Positions 32,973 to 42,006 of a DNA stretch of 64,000 bases are shown piece by piece (position 1 is the stretch's first letter; each line of letters begins with the position of its first letter). The position numbers and the translations under genes are program-made. This DNA comes from Pseudomonas rustica (lineage in GTDB: Bacteria > Pseudomonadota > Gammaproteobacteria > Pseudomonadales > Pseudomonadaceae), in contig NZ_JAGYHF010000016.1 of the NCBI RefSeq assembly GCF_018336155.1, positions 1-64,000 on the forward strand, read 5' to 3'. The notes under the pieces were generated by a model. The model saw nothing but the letters and a program-made list of their open reading frames with translations. It had not been told where the DNA came from and did not search any database.

Positions 32973-33974
32973 ATGCAGATTTCGGTAAATGAGTTCCTGA
33001 CACCCCGCCATATTGATGTGCAGGTTGTCAGTCCAACCCGCGCCAAGATCACTCTCGAGCCTCTCGAGCGTGGTTTTGGCCACACCCTGGGCAACGCGCT
33101 GCGACGCATCCTGTTGTCCTCAATGCCCGGCTGCGCAGTAGTCGAGGCCGAGATTGACGGTGTACTCCACGAGTACAGCGCCATCGAAGGTGTACAGGAA
33201 GACGTAATTGAAATCCTGTTGAACCTTAAAGGTCTGGCTATCAAGCTGCACGGTCGTGACGAAGTTACGCTGACCTTGTCGAAGAAGGGTTCGGGGGTGG
33301 TTACCGCTGCCGATATTCAGCTGGATCATGATGTCGAGATCGTTAATCCCGATCACGTAATCGCTAACCTGGCGTCTAACGGCGCCCTGAACATGAAGCT
33401 CACCGTAGCTCGTGGTCGTGGTTATGAACCAGCAGACTCGCGTCAGAGCGATGAAGACGAAAGCCGCAGCATCGGTCGCTTGCAGCTTGACTCTTCGTTC
33501 AGCCCGGTTCGCCGTATCGCATACGTGGTGGAAAACGCCCGTGTCGAGCAGCGTACTAACCTGGACAAGCTGGTTATTGATCTGGAAACCAACGGTACTC
33601 TGGATCCTGAAGAGGCTATTCGCCGCGCTGCAACCATCCTGCAACAGCAGTTGGCTGCGTTCGTCGACCTCAAAGGTGACAGTGAGCCAGTGGTTGTCGA
33701 GCAGGAAGACGAGATCGATCCGATCCTGCTTCGCCCGGTTGACGATCTGGAACTGACTGTACGTTCGGCTAACTGCCTTAAGGCGGAAAACATCTACTAC
33801 ATCGGTGACCTGATTCAGCGTACCGAAGTAGAGCTGTTGAAGACTCCGAACCTGGGCAAGAAATCCTTGACTGAAATCAAGGACGTTCTGGCCTCCCGCG
33901 GTCTGTCCCTCGGCATGCGCCTCGACAACTGGCCGCCTGCAAGTCTTAAGAAGGACGACAAGGCGACTGCCTGA
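32973..33974 (+). CDS. rpoA: DNA-directed RNA polymerase subunit alpha
   Basis: The alpha dimer scaffolds RNA polymerase assembly, and its C-terminal domain contacts UP elements and activators. The 333 residues have the dimerisation signature EPLERGFGHTLGNALRRILL in the N-terminal domain. A charged linker follows, then the C-terminal helix-hairpin-helix domain (VRSANCLKAENIYYIGDLIQ, LGKKSLTEIKDVLASRGLSL). Placement among ribosomal genes ties polymerase to ribosome supply. Confidence 0.99.
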   Translation: MQISVNEFLTPRHIDVQVVSPTRAKITLEPLERGFGHTLGNALRRILLSSMPGCAVVEAEIDGVLHEYSAIEGVQEDVIEILLNLKGLAIKLHGRDEVTLTLSKKGSGVVTAADIQLDHDVEIVNPDHVIANLASNGALNMKLTVARGRGYEPADSRQSDEDESRSIGRLQLDSSFSPVRRIAYVVENARVEQRTNLDKLVIDLETNGTLDPEEAIRRAATILQQQLAAFVDLKGDSEPVVVEQEDEIDPILLRPVDDLELTVRSANCLKAENIYYIGDLIQRTEVELLKTPNLGKKSLTEIKDVLASRGLSLGMRLDNWPPASLKKDDKATA

Positions 33975-34016
33975 TCGTCGTAATCACCGAACGTAGTGTT
34001 TGGTAAGGAATGAACC

Positions 34017-34403
34017 ATGCGTCATCGTAAAAGTGGTCGTCACCTGAGCCGCACCAGCTCGCACCGCAAGGCCATGTTCCAAAACATGGCGGTGTCGCTG
34101 TTCGAGCACGAGCTGATCAAAACTACACTGCCGAAAGCCAAAGAACTGCGTCGCGTTGCTGAGCCGCTGATCACTCTGGCCAAGACAGACAGCCTGGCTA
34201 ACCGCCGTCTGGCATTCGACCGTACTCGTTCGAAAGCCATCGTTGGTAAGCTCTTCAACGACCTGGGCAAGCGTTACGCTACCCGTGAGGGTGGCTACCT
34301 GCGCATCCTCAAGTGCGGTTTCCGCACTGGCGACAACGCGCCTATGGCGTACGTCGAGTTGGTTGATCGTGCTACTGCTGGCGAAGCTGTATCCGCCGAG
34401 TAA
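34017..34403 (+). CDS. rplQ: 50S ribosomal protein L17
   Basis: L17 lies beside the exit tunnel. The 128 residues begin MRHRKSGRHLSRTSSHRKAM and end GGYLRILKCGFRTGDNAPMA plus YVELVDR and a short tail. It is the last gene of the alpha operon, followed by an intrinsic terminator. Confidence 0.98.
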   Translation: MRHRKSGRHLSRTSSHRKAMFQNMAVSLFEHELIKTTLPKAKELRRVAEPLITLAKTDSLANRRLAFDRTRSKAIVGKLFNDLGKRYATREGGYLRILKCGFRTGDNAPMAYVELVDRATAGEAVSAE

Positions 34404-34423
34404 GACGTCAGTCTGAAACAAAG

Positions 34424-34450
34424 AACCGGGCCTAGTGCCCGGTTTTTTGT
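34424..34450 (+). terminator. Intrinsic terminator of the alpha operon
   Basis: AACCGGGC, CTAGT and GCCCGGTT form a perfect 8-bp stem followed by TTTT, then GTG. It closes the long ribosomal-protein block before katA. Confidence 0.9.
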
Positions 34451-34645
34451 GTCTGCATGAAAAATGCGCTGTTCGTACAAGCGTCTGACATAGGTCAGCT
34501 GTCACCATGGGGCGGGAATCATAATTAGTAATTTTCTATCGATGTGCACGAGTTAATGAATTTGTGGCTCTCACGTCGATGATCAATACTTCCCACCAAA
34601 GCCGATTAGCCGGCAGTTCCAAGACTGACAGAGGAAGAAGACCGT

Positions 34646-36100
34646 ATGAGCCAGATCAAAACGCTTACGACCGCCAGTGGCGCACCTGTCGCTGATAACC
34701 AGAATTCTCGCTCCGCCGGCCCACGTGGCCCGCTGCTTCTCGACGATTTCCACCTGCTCGAGAAACTTGCTCACTTCAATCGTGAAAACATTCCTGAACG
34801 TCGCGTACACGCCAAAGGCTCGGGCGCTTACGGCACGTTCACTGTCACTCGTGATATCACCGAGTACACCAGCGCCAAACTGTTTGAATCTGTAGGCAAA
34901 CAAACCCCGACATTCCTGCGTTTCTCTACCGTGGGTGGCGAACGTGGTTCGGCCGACACCGAGCGAGATCCACGTGGCTTCGCGCTGAAGTTCTATACCG
35001 AGGAAGGCAACTGGGACATCGTTGGCAACAACACCCCGGTGTTCTTCATCCGTGATCCTCTGAAATTCCCGGACTTCATTCACACGCAAAAGCGGCTGCC
35101 GCAAAGCAATCTGAAGAGCGCCCAGATGATGTGGGACTTCTGGTCGCATTCGCCTGAGGCGCTGCACCAGGTGACCATTCTGTTCTCCGATCGCGGCATT
35201 CCTGACGGCTACCGTCACATGCACGGCTTCGGCAGTCACACGTACAGCCTCATCAGCGCGCAAGGCGAGCGTCACTGGGTGAAGTGGCACTACAAGACAA
35301 AACAAGGCATCAAGAATCTGGCACCTGCGGATGCTGCCCTTATTGCCGGCACAGATCCGGATTACGCCCAGCGCGATCTGTTCGAAGCGATCGAGCGTGG
35401 TGATTTCCCGAAATGGCGCGTGTGCATTCAGATCATGACCGAGGCGCAAGCGGCGGCGCATTACGAGAACCCGTTCGACGTGACCAAAACCTGGTCGCAG
35501 AAAGAATTCCCGCTGATCGAAGTGGGCGAGCTGGAACTGAATCGCAACCCGCAGAACTACTTCGCTGAAGTTGAACAAGCCGCGTTCGGCCCAAGCAATA
35601 TGGTGCCAGGTGTCGGTCTGTCGCCGGATCGCATGCTGCAAGGTCGCGTCTTCGCTTACGCCGATGCGCATCGCTACCGCGTAGGCACCAATCACCAGCA
35701 GCTGCCGGTGAACGCGCCACGTAGCCCGGTAAATACTTACCAGCGCGACGGTTCGATGGCGTTCGGCAGCAACGGTGGTGCGGCGCCTAACTACGAGCCG
35801 AACAGCTACATCGAATCGCCGAAACAAGCTCCGCATTACGCTGAGCCTGCGCTGGCCCTGAACGGTGCGGCTGACCGTTACGATCACCGCGAAGACACCG
35901 ATTACTACAGCCACGCCGGTGCGCTGTTCCGGTTGATGAGCGACGATCAAAGAGCACTGCTGGTCAGCAACATCGCCGGTGCACTGAGTGGTGTTTCGAG
36001 CGATGTCGTTGATCGCCAGTTGCAGCATTTCTACAAAGCCGATCCGGCGTATGGAGAAGCAATCGCAAAGCTGCTCAACGTACAGCTTAACGAAGTCTAA
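34646..36100 (+). CDS. katA: Monofunctional haem catalase KatA
   Basis: It converts hydrogen peroxide to water and oxygen. The 484 residues are the short-subunit (clade 3) type, with no signal peptide. Catalytic H55 lies in ERRVHAKGSGAYGTF, the distal asparagine in GNWDIVGNN, and the haem-ligand Y338 in RVFAYADAHRYRVG. The start at 34646 follows GAGGAAGAAG. It has its own 240-base upstream region; the stretch ATAATTAGTAATTTTCTAT near 34523-34541 faintly resembles an OxyR half-site but I do not call it. The ferritin gene follows, the same pairing as in P. aeruginosa. Confidence 0.96.
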   Translation: MSQIKTLTTASGAPVADNQNSRSAGPRGPLLLDDFHLLEKLAHFNRENIPERRVHAKGSGAYGTFTVTRDITEYTSAKLFESVGKQTPTFLRFSTVGGERGSADTERDPRGFALKFYTEEGNWDIVGNNTPVFFIRDPLKFPDFIHTQKRLPQSNLKSAQMMWDFWSHSPEALHQVTILFSDRGIPDGYRHMHGFGSHTYSLISAQGERHWVKWHYKTKQGIKNLAPADAALIAGTDPDYAQRDLFEAIERGDFPKWRVCIQIMTEAQAAAHYENPFDVTKTWSQKEFPLIEVGELELNRNPQNYFAEVEQAAFGPSNMVPGVGLSPDRMLQGRVFAYADAHRYRVGTNHQQLPVNAPRSPVNTYQRDGSMAFGSNGGAAPNYEPNSYIESPKQAPHYAEPALALNGAADRYDHREDTDYYSHAGALFRLMSDDQRALLVSNIAGALSGVSSDVVDRQLQHFYKADPAYGEAIAKLLNVQLNEV

Positions 36101-36111
36101 ACGAGAAGCAG

Positions 36112-36138
36112 AACCGCCCTCATTTGGGCGGTTTTTGC
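36112..36138 (+). terminator. Intrinsic terminator after katA
   Basis: AACCGCCC (36112-36119), a TCATTT loop and GGGCGGTT (36126-36133) form a perfect 8-bp stem, followed by TTT. Confidence 0.88.
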
Positions 36139-36249
36139 GTTATTTAGACTGCTTTTCTCAGAATATCTTCGCTTTTATTGCGCTAAACGGGTGACCTTCC
36201 GGTCATGTTGGTTCAAACTACAGACTTTCAAGTAGGGAGATGTAGGGCG

Positions 36250-36717
36250 ATGCAAGGCCACCCAGACGTAATCGATTACCTCAACACGTTGCTGACCGGC
36301 GAACTGGCCGCGCGTGATCAATATTTCGTTCATTCGCGGATGTATGAGGACTGGGGGTTCACCAAGCTCTACGAGCGAATCAATCACGAGATGGAAGAAG
36401 AAGCGGGTCACGCTGATGCGTTGATGCGCCGCATTCTGATGCTCGAAGGCACACCGCGCATGCGTCCGGATGATCTGGATGTCGGCAGTACTGTGCCGGA
36501 GATGCTCGAAGCGGATCTGCGCCTTGAGTACAAAGTTCGTGCAGCGCTGTGCAAAGGCATCGAGCTGTGCGAACAGCACAAAGACTACGTCAGCCGCGAG
36601 ATCCTGCGTGTGCAGTTGAACGACACCGAAGAAGATCACACCTACTGGCTGGAAAAGCAGTTGGGCCTGATCAAACTGATCGGTCTCGAGAACTACCTGC
36701 AATCGCACACCTCCTGA
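36250..36717 (+). CDS. ftnA: Bacterial ferritin FtnA (bacterioferritin-like, haem ligand absent)
   Basis: A 24-mer iron-storage protein that oxidises Fe(II) and keeps mineral iron. The 155 residues begin MQGHPDVIDYLNTLLTGELA. Ferroxidase ligands are in place (E18, E51, H54, E93, E127, H130). Position 52, the haem-binding Met of true bacterioferritins, is Ala here. That matches the P. aeruginosa protein once called BfrA and now FtnA, also next to katA. I start at 36250 (GGGCG upstream); the frame is open 15 codons further up. A hairpin TGACC-TTCC-GGTCA lies at 36192-36205. Storing iron beside catalase limits Fenton chemistry. Confidence 0.93.
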   Translation: MQGHPDVIDYLNTLLTGELAARDQYFVHSRMYEDWGFTKLYERINHEMEEEAGHADALMRRILMLEGTPRMRPDDLDVGSTVPEMLEADLRLEYKVRAALCKGIELCEQHKDYVSREILRVQLNDTEEDHTYWLEKQLGLIKLIGLENYLQSHTS

Positions 36718-36730
36718 TCGCAGTAGGTAC

Positions 36731-36770
36731 AAAAAAGCCCCTGTCACTGTTGAAGTGACAGGGGCTTTTT
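36731..36770. terminator. Bidirectional terminator between ftnA and uvrA
   Basis: AAAAAGCCCCTGTCACT and AGTGACAGGGGCTTTTT form a perfect 17-bp stem around GTTGA. A-run and T-run on the two sides allow it to work for both converging genes. Confidence 0.95.
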
Positions 36771-36782
36771 CATGCCCGGCGT

Positions 36783-39617
36783 TTAAGCCCGATCGCGGAT
36801 CAGCAACGGCTTGAGGTAATGGCCAGTGTGAGACTGTTTCATCTCGGCCACTTGCTCTGGCGTACCCACGGCGATGATCTGCCCACCTTTGGAACCACCC
36901 TCCGGCCCGAGATCGACCAGCCAGTCGGCCGTCTTGATCACGTCGAGGTTGTGCTCGATCACCACCACGGTGTTGCCGTGATCGCGCAGGCGGTGCAGCA
37001 CGTCGAGCAATTGCTGGATATCCGCGAAGTGCAGGCCTGTGGTCGGCTCGTCGAGGATGTACAGAGTTTTGCCGGTGTCGCGCTTCGACAGCTCGCGGGA
37101 CAGCTTGACGCGCTGCGCTTCACCGCCGGACAACGTGGTCGCCGACTGCCCGAGCTTGATGTACGACAGGCCGACATCCATTAACGTTTGCAGCTTGCGC
37201 GCCAGCGCTGGCACCGCATCGAAGAACACCCGCGCTTCCTCGATGGTCATTTCGAGGGTTTCGTGGATATTCTTGCCCTTGTATTTGATCTCAAGGGTTT
37301 CGCGGTTGTAGCGCTTGCTCTTGCACACGTCGCACGGCACATAGATGTCCGGCAAGAAGTGCATTTCGACCTTGATCAGACCGTCGCCCTGGCAGGCCTC
37401 GCAGCGACCGCCCTTGACGTTGAACGAGAAACGCCCCGGGCCGTAACCACGGGAACGCGACTCGGGAACGCCAGCGAACAGCTCGCGGATTGGCGTGAAC
37501 AGTCCGGTGTACGTCGCCGGGTTGGAGCGCGGCGTACGACCGATCGGGCTTTGGTCGATGTCGACAACTTTATCGAGATGTTCCAGGCCCTTGATGCTGT
37601 CATGCGCGGCGGCTTCCAGCGTCGTCGCGCCGTTAAGTGCGGTGGCGCTCAGCGGAAACAGCGTGTTGTTGATCAGCGTCGATTTGCCCGAGCCGGACAC
37701 GCCAGTCACGCAGGTCAGCAGGCCGATCGGAATTTCCAGGTCGACATTGCGCAGGTTGTTACCGCGCGCGCCCTTGAGCGACAGAGTCAGCTTCTTGTTG
37801 CGTGGCGTACGTTTGGCCGGCACTTCGATCTTCACCCGGCCGGACAGGTATTTACCGGTCAGGGAATCCGGGTGCGCCATGACTTCGGCCGGCGTACCTT
37901 CGGCAACAATCTGCCCGCCGTGCACACCGGCGCCCGGGCCAATATCCACGACATAGTCGGCCAGACGAATCGCATCTTCGTCGTGCTCAACCACGATCAC
38001 CGTGTTGCCGATGTCACGCAGATGCTTGAGCGTGCCGAGCAAGCGGTCGTTGTCGCGTTGGTGCAAACCAATCGACGGTTCATCGAGGATGTACAAAACA
38101 CCGACGAGGCCGGCACCGATCTGGCTGGCCAGGCGAATACGCTGTGCTTCGCCGCCGGACAGGGTGTCGGCGCTGCGATCCAGCGACAGATAGTCGAGAC
38201 CGACGTTAACGAGGAACTGCAGACGCTCGCGGATTTCCTTGAGAATCTTGTCAGCGATCTCGCCGCGACGCCCGGTCATCTTCAGTTCGCCGAAGTACAC
38301 GCAGGCATCGCCGATCGGCAGGTTGGTCACCGCTGGCAATGTCTTCTCGCCGACCCACACATGGCGTGCTTCACGACGTAGACGCGTGCCACGGCAATCC
38401 GGGCAGGACTGGGTGCTAAGGAACTTGGCCAACTCTTCGCGCACGCTGGCCGACTCGGTCTCGCGATAGCGACGCTCCAGGTTTGGCACGATGCCTTCGA
38501 ACGGGTGCGAACGTTTGACGATATCGCCACGGTCGTTCAAATATTTGAAGTCGACGTTCTGCGAGCCGCTGCCGTGGAGGATTTGTTTCTGCTGCTCGGC
38601 GGTCAGTTCGTTGAACGGTTTTTCCAGGCTGAACTTATAGTGCGACGCAAGCGAACCCAGCATCTGGAAGTAATAGACGTTACGCCGGTCCCAGCCGCGT
38701 ATCGCGCCTTCGGCCAGGGTCAGCTCGCCGTTGACCAGTCGCTTGATGTCGAAGAACTGCTTCACCCCCAGACCATCGCACGTCGGGCAGGCGCCGGCCG
38801 GGTTGTTGAAGGAGAACAGTTTCGGTTCCAGCTCGCTGATCGCGTGGCCGCAGATCGGGCAGGCGAAGCGTGCGGAGAAAATCATCTCTTCGCCCGGCTC
38901 GTCGTCCATCGGCGCAACCAGTGCGATGCCGTCTGCCAGTTTCAGCGCGGTTTCGAACGATTCGGCCAGACGCTGTTGCAGATCGGCGCGCACCTTGAAG
39001 CGGTCGACGATCACGTCAATCGAGTGCTTCTTCTGTTTATCCAGTTTCGGCAACTCGTCGAGCTCACAAATACGCCCGTTGACGCGCGCGCGGACGAAAC
39101 CTTGCGCACGCAGCTCTTCGAAAACTGAAAGGTGTTCACCTTTGCGCTCGCGGATCACTGGCGCCAGCAGCATCAGTTTGCTGCCTTCGGGCTGTGCCAG
39201 CACCAGGTCGACCATCTGGCTGACGGTCTGCGCTTCCAGCGGAATATCGTGATCCGGGCAGCGCGGCGTACCCACGCGTGCATAGAGCAGACGCAGGTAG
39301 TCGTAGATTTCGGTGATGGTGCCGACCGTGGATCGCGGGTTGTGCGAGGTCGATTTCTGTTCGATGGAAATCGCCGGCGACAGGCCTTCAATGGTGTCGA
39401 CGTCGGGTTTTTCCATCATCGACAGGAACTGGCGGGCATAGGCCGACAGCGATTCGACATAGCGGCGCTGACCTTCGGCGTACAGTGTGTCGAAAGCCAG
39501 GGACGACTTGCCGGATCCGGACAGGCCGGTGATGACGATCAGTTTGTCCCGTGGCAGGGTCAGGTCGATGTTCTTCAGGTTGTGGGTACGGGCCCCACGT
39601 ATCAGGATCTTGTCCAA
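36783..39617 (-). CDS. uvrA: Excinuclease ABC subunit UvrA
   Basis: UvrA is the damage-sensing ATPase of nucleotide excision repair and loads UvrB at lesions. The 944 residues begin MDKILIRGARTHNLKNIDL with a TTG start at 39617; the frame stays open 24 codons upstream without family support. Walker A GLSGSGKSS is at 31-39, and a second lies in the C-terminal half (GVSGSGKST). Two LSGGEAQR signatures and the zinc modules (CPICG..CPTC and CEACQGDG..CDVC) are present. It is divergent from yajR; a degenerate LexA-like box lies upstream. Confidence 0.98.
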   Translation of the reverse strand: MDKILIRGARTHNLKNIDLTLPRDKLIVITGLSGSGKSSLAFDTLYAEGQRRYVESLSAYARQFLSMMEKPDVDTIEGLSPAISIEQKSTSHNPRSTVGTITEIYDYLRLLYARVGTPRCPDHDIPLEAQTVSQMVDLVLAQPEGSKLMLLAPVIRERKGEHLSVFEELRAQGFVRARVNGRICELDELPKLDKQKKHSIDVIVDRFKVRADLQQRLAESFETALKLADGIALVAPMDDEPGEEMIFSARFACPICGHAISELEPKLFSFNNPAGACPTCDGLGVKQFFDIKRLVNGELTLAEGAIRGWDRRNVYYFQMLGSLASHYKFSLEKPFNELTAEQQKQILHGSGSQNVDFKYLNDRGDIVKRSHPFEGIVPNLERRYRETESASVREELAKFLSTQSCPDCRGTRLRREARHVWVGEKTLPAVTNLPIGDACVYFGELKMTGRRGEIADKILKEIRERLQFLVNVGLDYLSLDRSADTLSGGEAQRIRLASQIGAGLVGVLYILDEPSIGLHQRDNDRLLGTLKHLRDIGNTVIVVEHDEDAIRLADYVVDIGPGAGVHGGQIVAEGTPAEVMAHPDSLTGKYLSGRVKIEVPAKRTPRNKKLTLSLKGARGNNLRNVDLEIPIGLLTCVTGVSGSGKSTLINNTLFPLSATALNGATTLEAAAHDSIKGLEHLDKVVDIDQSPIGRTPRSNPATYTGLFTPIRELFAGVPESRSRGYGPGRFSFNVKGGRCEACQGDGLIKVEMHFLPDIYVPCDVCKSKRYNRETLEIKYKGKNIHETLEMTIEEARVFFDAVPALARKLQTLMDVGLSYIKLGQSATTLSGGEAQRVKLSRELSKRDTGKTLYILDEPTTGLHFADIQQLLDVLHRLRDHGNTVVVIEHNLDVIKTADWLVDLGPEGGSKGGQIIAVGTPEQVAEMKQSHTGHYLKPLLIRDRA

Positions 39618-39665
39618 AGTGGCCTCGCTCGGCGGGCGTCGAAAGCGTAAGAGTATACGGGCAAA

Positions 39666-39685
39666 TACTGGATGGATGCACACTA
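39666..39685 (-). promoter_or_regulatory. Degenerate LexA-box-like site upstream of uvrA
   Basis: The 20 bases have the TACTG...ACACTA ends of a LexA box (consensus TACTG-N9-ACAGTA), with one change in the second half (CAC for CAG) and a GC-richer centre. On the - strand a TATACT (39652-39657) could be the uvrA -10, and the box would cover its weak -35. uvrA is SOS-induced in many bacteria; this match is suggestive only. Confidence 0.3.
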
Positions 39686-39808
39686 TCAAGCGTAGCGTTG
39701 TTTGCCCTGAATGAAGAGTGTTTCATCTGTACGCGTCAAAGCGTCGCGATCTACCCCGTCTTTCGATGGGACTGGTAGAATCGCCGCCGGTTCACACGAG
39801 GTTTATCC

Positions 39809-41206
39809 ATGCACGATCCCCACAGCGAACGCATGAGTGGCAGCGAGACCCGCGCAGCGAGCGGTCTGGCCCTGGTGTTCGCCTTCCGTATGCTTGGCAT
39901 GTTCATGGTGTTGCCGGTACTGGCAACCTACGGCATGGATTTGGCGGGAGCGACCCCGGCCCTGATCGGGTTGGCCATCGGCGCTTACGGCCTGACCCAG
40001 GCGATTTTTCAGATCCCGTTCGGGGTCATTTCCGACCGCATTGGCCGTCGCCCGGTTATTTACCTCGGGCTGATCGTCTTCGCCCTCGGCAGCGTGCTGG
40101 CCTCTCAGGCCGATTCGATCTGGGGCGTGATCGCCGGGCGAATCCTGCAAGGCGCCGGGGCGATTTCCGCAGCGGTCATGGCGTTGCTTTCCGACCTGAC
40201 TCGCGAGCAGCACCGTACCAAAGCGATGGCCATGATCGGCATGACGATTGGTCTGTCGTTCGCCGTGGCCATGGTCGTCGGGCCATTGCTGACCCGTGCG
40301 TTTGGCTTGTCCGGACTGTTTCTCGCCACCGGTGGCATGGCGCTGGTGGGCATCGTCATCGTCATGTTCATGGTGCCGAAATCGACCGGGCCGCTGACTC
40401 ACCGCGAATCCGGTGTGGCGCGTCAGGCGTTGATGCCGACGCTCAAACATCCTGATCTGCTGCGCCTCGATCTGGGCATCTTTGTGTTACATGCCATGTT
40501 GATGTCGAGCTTCGTCGCGCTGCCTCTGGCACTGGTCGAAAAAGCCGGTTTGCCCAAGGAACAGCACTGGTGGGTCTACCTCACCGCGTTGCTGGTTTCG
40601 TTCTTCGCCATGATCCCGTTCATCATCTATGGCGAGAAGAAACGCAAAATGAAACGAGTTTTGCTCGGCGCCGTGACGACGCTGATGCTGACTGAGCTAT
40701 TCTTCTGGCAGTTCGGTGACAGCTTGCGGGCTCTGGTGATCGGCACGGTGGTGTTTTTCACCGCGTTCAATCTGCTGGAGGCTTCATTGCCGTCGCTGAT
40801 CAGCAAGGTTTCACCGGCGGGCGGGAAGGGCACGGCCATGGGCGTGTATTCCACCAGCCAGTTCCTCGGTTCGGCACTCGGCGGGATACTCGGCGGCTGG
40901 TTGTTTCAGCATGGCGGTCTGTCGGTTGTGTTCCTTGGATGTGCCGGGCTGGCTGCACTTTGGCTGGCCTTTGCTGTTACCATGCGCGAACCTCCCTACG
41001 TGACGAGCCTGCGCTTGCCGTTGTCGCCCGAGGCGATCCGCGAAGCGGGTCTGGTCGAGCGCCTCAAGGCCCTCGTAGGGGTAACCGATGCAGTGATAGT
41101 TGCTGATGAAGCGGCTGTTTACATCAAACTGGACAAAGAATTAGTGGATCGCGACACCCTCGAACGCCTGGTGAACAACCCGGCCGGGGCTGCTTGCGAC
41201 GCCTAG
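39809..41206 (+). CDS. yajR: YajR-type MFS transporter with C-terminal YAM domain
   Basis: A proton-driven efflux-type transporter of the inner membrane; the substrate of YajR is not established. The 465 residues contain twelve predicted helices. Motif A reads GVISDRIGRRPVIY after helix 2, with the conserved GLALVFAFRMLGMFMVLPVL start and ALLSDLTREQHRTKAMAMIG. After about residue 400 a small soluble domain (RLKALVGVTDAVIVADEAAV onward) corresponds to the ferredoxin-like YAM domain. It lies between uvrA and ssb with a GAGG ribosome site, and ssb follows after 9 bases, as in P. aeruginosa. Confidence 0.93.
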   Translation: MHDPHSERMSGSETRAASGLALVFAFRMLGMFMVLPVLATYGMDLAGATPALIGLAIGAYGLTQAIFQIPFGVISDRIGRRPVIYLGLIVFALGSVLASQADSIWGVIAGRILQGAGAISAAVMALLSDLTREQHRTKAMAMIGMTIGLSFAVAMVVGPLLTRAFGLSGLFLATGGMALVGIVIVMFMVPKSTGPLTHRESGVARQALMPTLKHPDLLRLDLGIFVLHAMLMSSFVALPLALVEKAGLPKEQHWWVYLTALLVSFFAMIPFIIYGEKKRKMKRVLLGAVTTLMLTELFFWQFGDSLRALVIGTVVFFTAFNLLEASLPSLISKVSPAGGKGTAMGVYSTSQFLGSALGGILGGWLFQHGGLSVVFLGCAGLAALWLAFAVTMREPPYVTSLRLPLSPEAIREAGLVERLKALVGVTDAVIVADEAAVYIKLDKELVDRDTLERLVNNPAGAACDA

Positions 41207-41215
41207 GAGAACGTT

Positions 41216-41740
41216 ATGGCCCGTGGGGTTAACAAAGTCATATTGGTCGGCACTTGCGGCCAGGATCCCGAAGTTCGCTACCTGCCTAACGGTAACGCCG
41301 TGACCAACCTGAGTCTGGCAACCAGCGAACAGTGGACCGACAAGCAAACCGGTCAGAAGGTCGAAAAGACCGAGTGGCACCGTGTTTCGATGTTCGGCAA
41401 AGTCGCCGAAATCGCCGGCGAATACCTGCGCAAGGGTTCGCAGGTTTACATCGAAGGCAAGCTGCAGACCCGTGAGTGGGAAAAAGACGGTATCAAGCGT
41501 TACACCACCGAAATCGTGGTCGACATGCAAGGCACCATGCAACTGCTCGGCGGCCGTCCACAACAGGGCGACCAACAAGGCGGTGGCAACAACTATCAGC
41601 AGTCCGCTCCAGCTCCACGCCAGCAGGCGCCGCGTCCGCAGCAGTCGGCTCCGCAACAGCGTTCGGCCCCGGCTCCTCAGCAGGCCGCACCGCAACCGGC
41701 TCCGGATTTCGACAGCTTTGATGACGATATCCCGTTCTGA
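41216..41740 (+). CDS. ssb: Single-stranded DNA-binding protein
   Basis: It coats single-stranded DNA and recruits repair and replication partners through its acidic tip. The 174 residues have the N-terminal OB fold (MARGVNKVILVGTCGQDPEV, TEWHRVSMFGKVAEIAGEYL). A Gln/Pro/Ala-rich disordered linker spans about 115-162, and the C-terminal tip is DDDIPF. The start follows AGGAGAACGTT. The gene is probably co-transcribed with yajR. Confidence 0.98.
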   Translation: MARGVNKVILVGTCGQDPEVRYLPNGNAVTNLSLATSEQWTDKQTGQKVEKTEWHRVSMFGKVAEIAGEYLRKGSQVYIEGKLQTREWEKDGIKRYTTEIVVDMQGTMQLLGGRPQQGDQQGGGNNYQQSAPAPRQQAPRPQQSAPQQRSAPAPQQAAPQPAPDFDSFDDDIPF

Positions 41741-41774
41741 TTTGCCCGCTGAATCACCTTTGATTTAGCCTCGA

Positions 41775-41798
41775 AGCCCCCGCATTGCGGGGGTTTTG
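41775..41798 (+). terminator. Intrinsic terminator after ssb
   Basis: CCCCCGC-ATT-GCGGGGG is a perfect 7-bp stem followed by TTTTG. Confidence 0.9.
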
Positions 41799-42006
41799 TC
41801 GTTAAGGGCGGGCCAAAAATGTCGCCTCGTTCAACTCATGACCGATGAGTCGTTTGGTCTGGTTACGGAAAGTTTCGCACTGAGTCTTGAAGGCTGCCGC
41901 CAGTCGCACCATGATCCGTACCTGCGACTGGATATTCAGGCGCCTTTTTGCAAAAGCAGGATCCCGGGGAGCTGGGCTGCGTCCATCACAAAAACAAGAG
42001 AAAACG

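Noticed and set aside
34523..34541. OxyR-like site upstream of katA
   Set aside because: Only loose ATA/CTAT half-site similarity, without the four-element spacing of an OxyR box.
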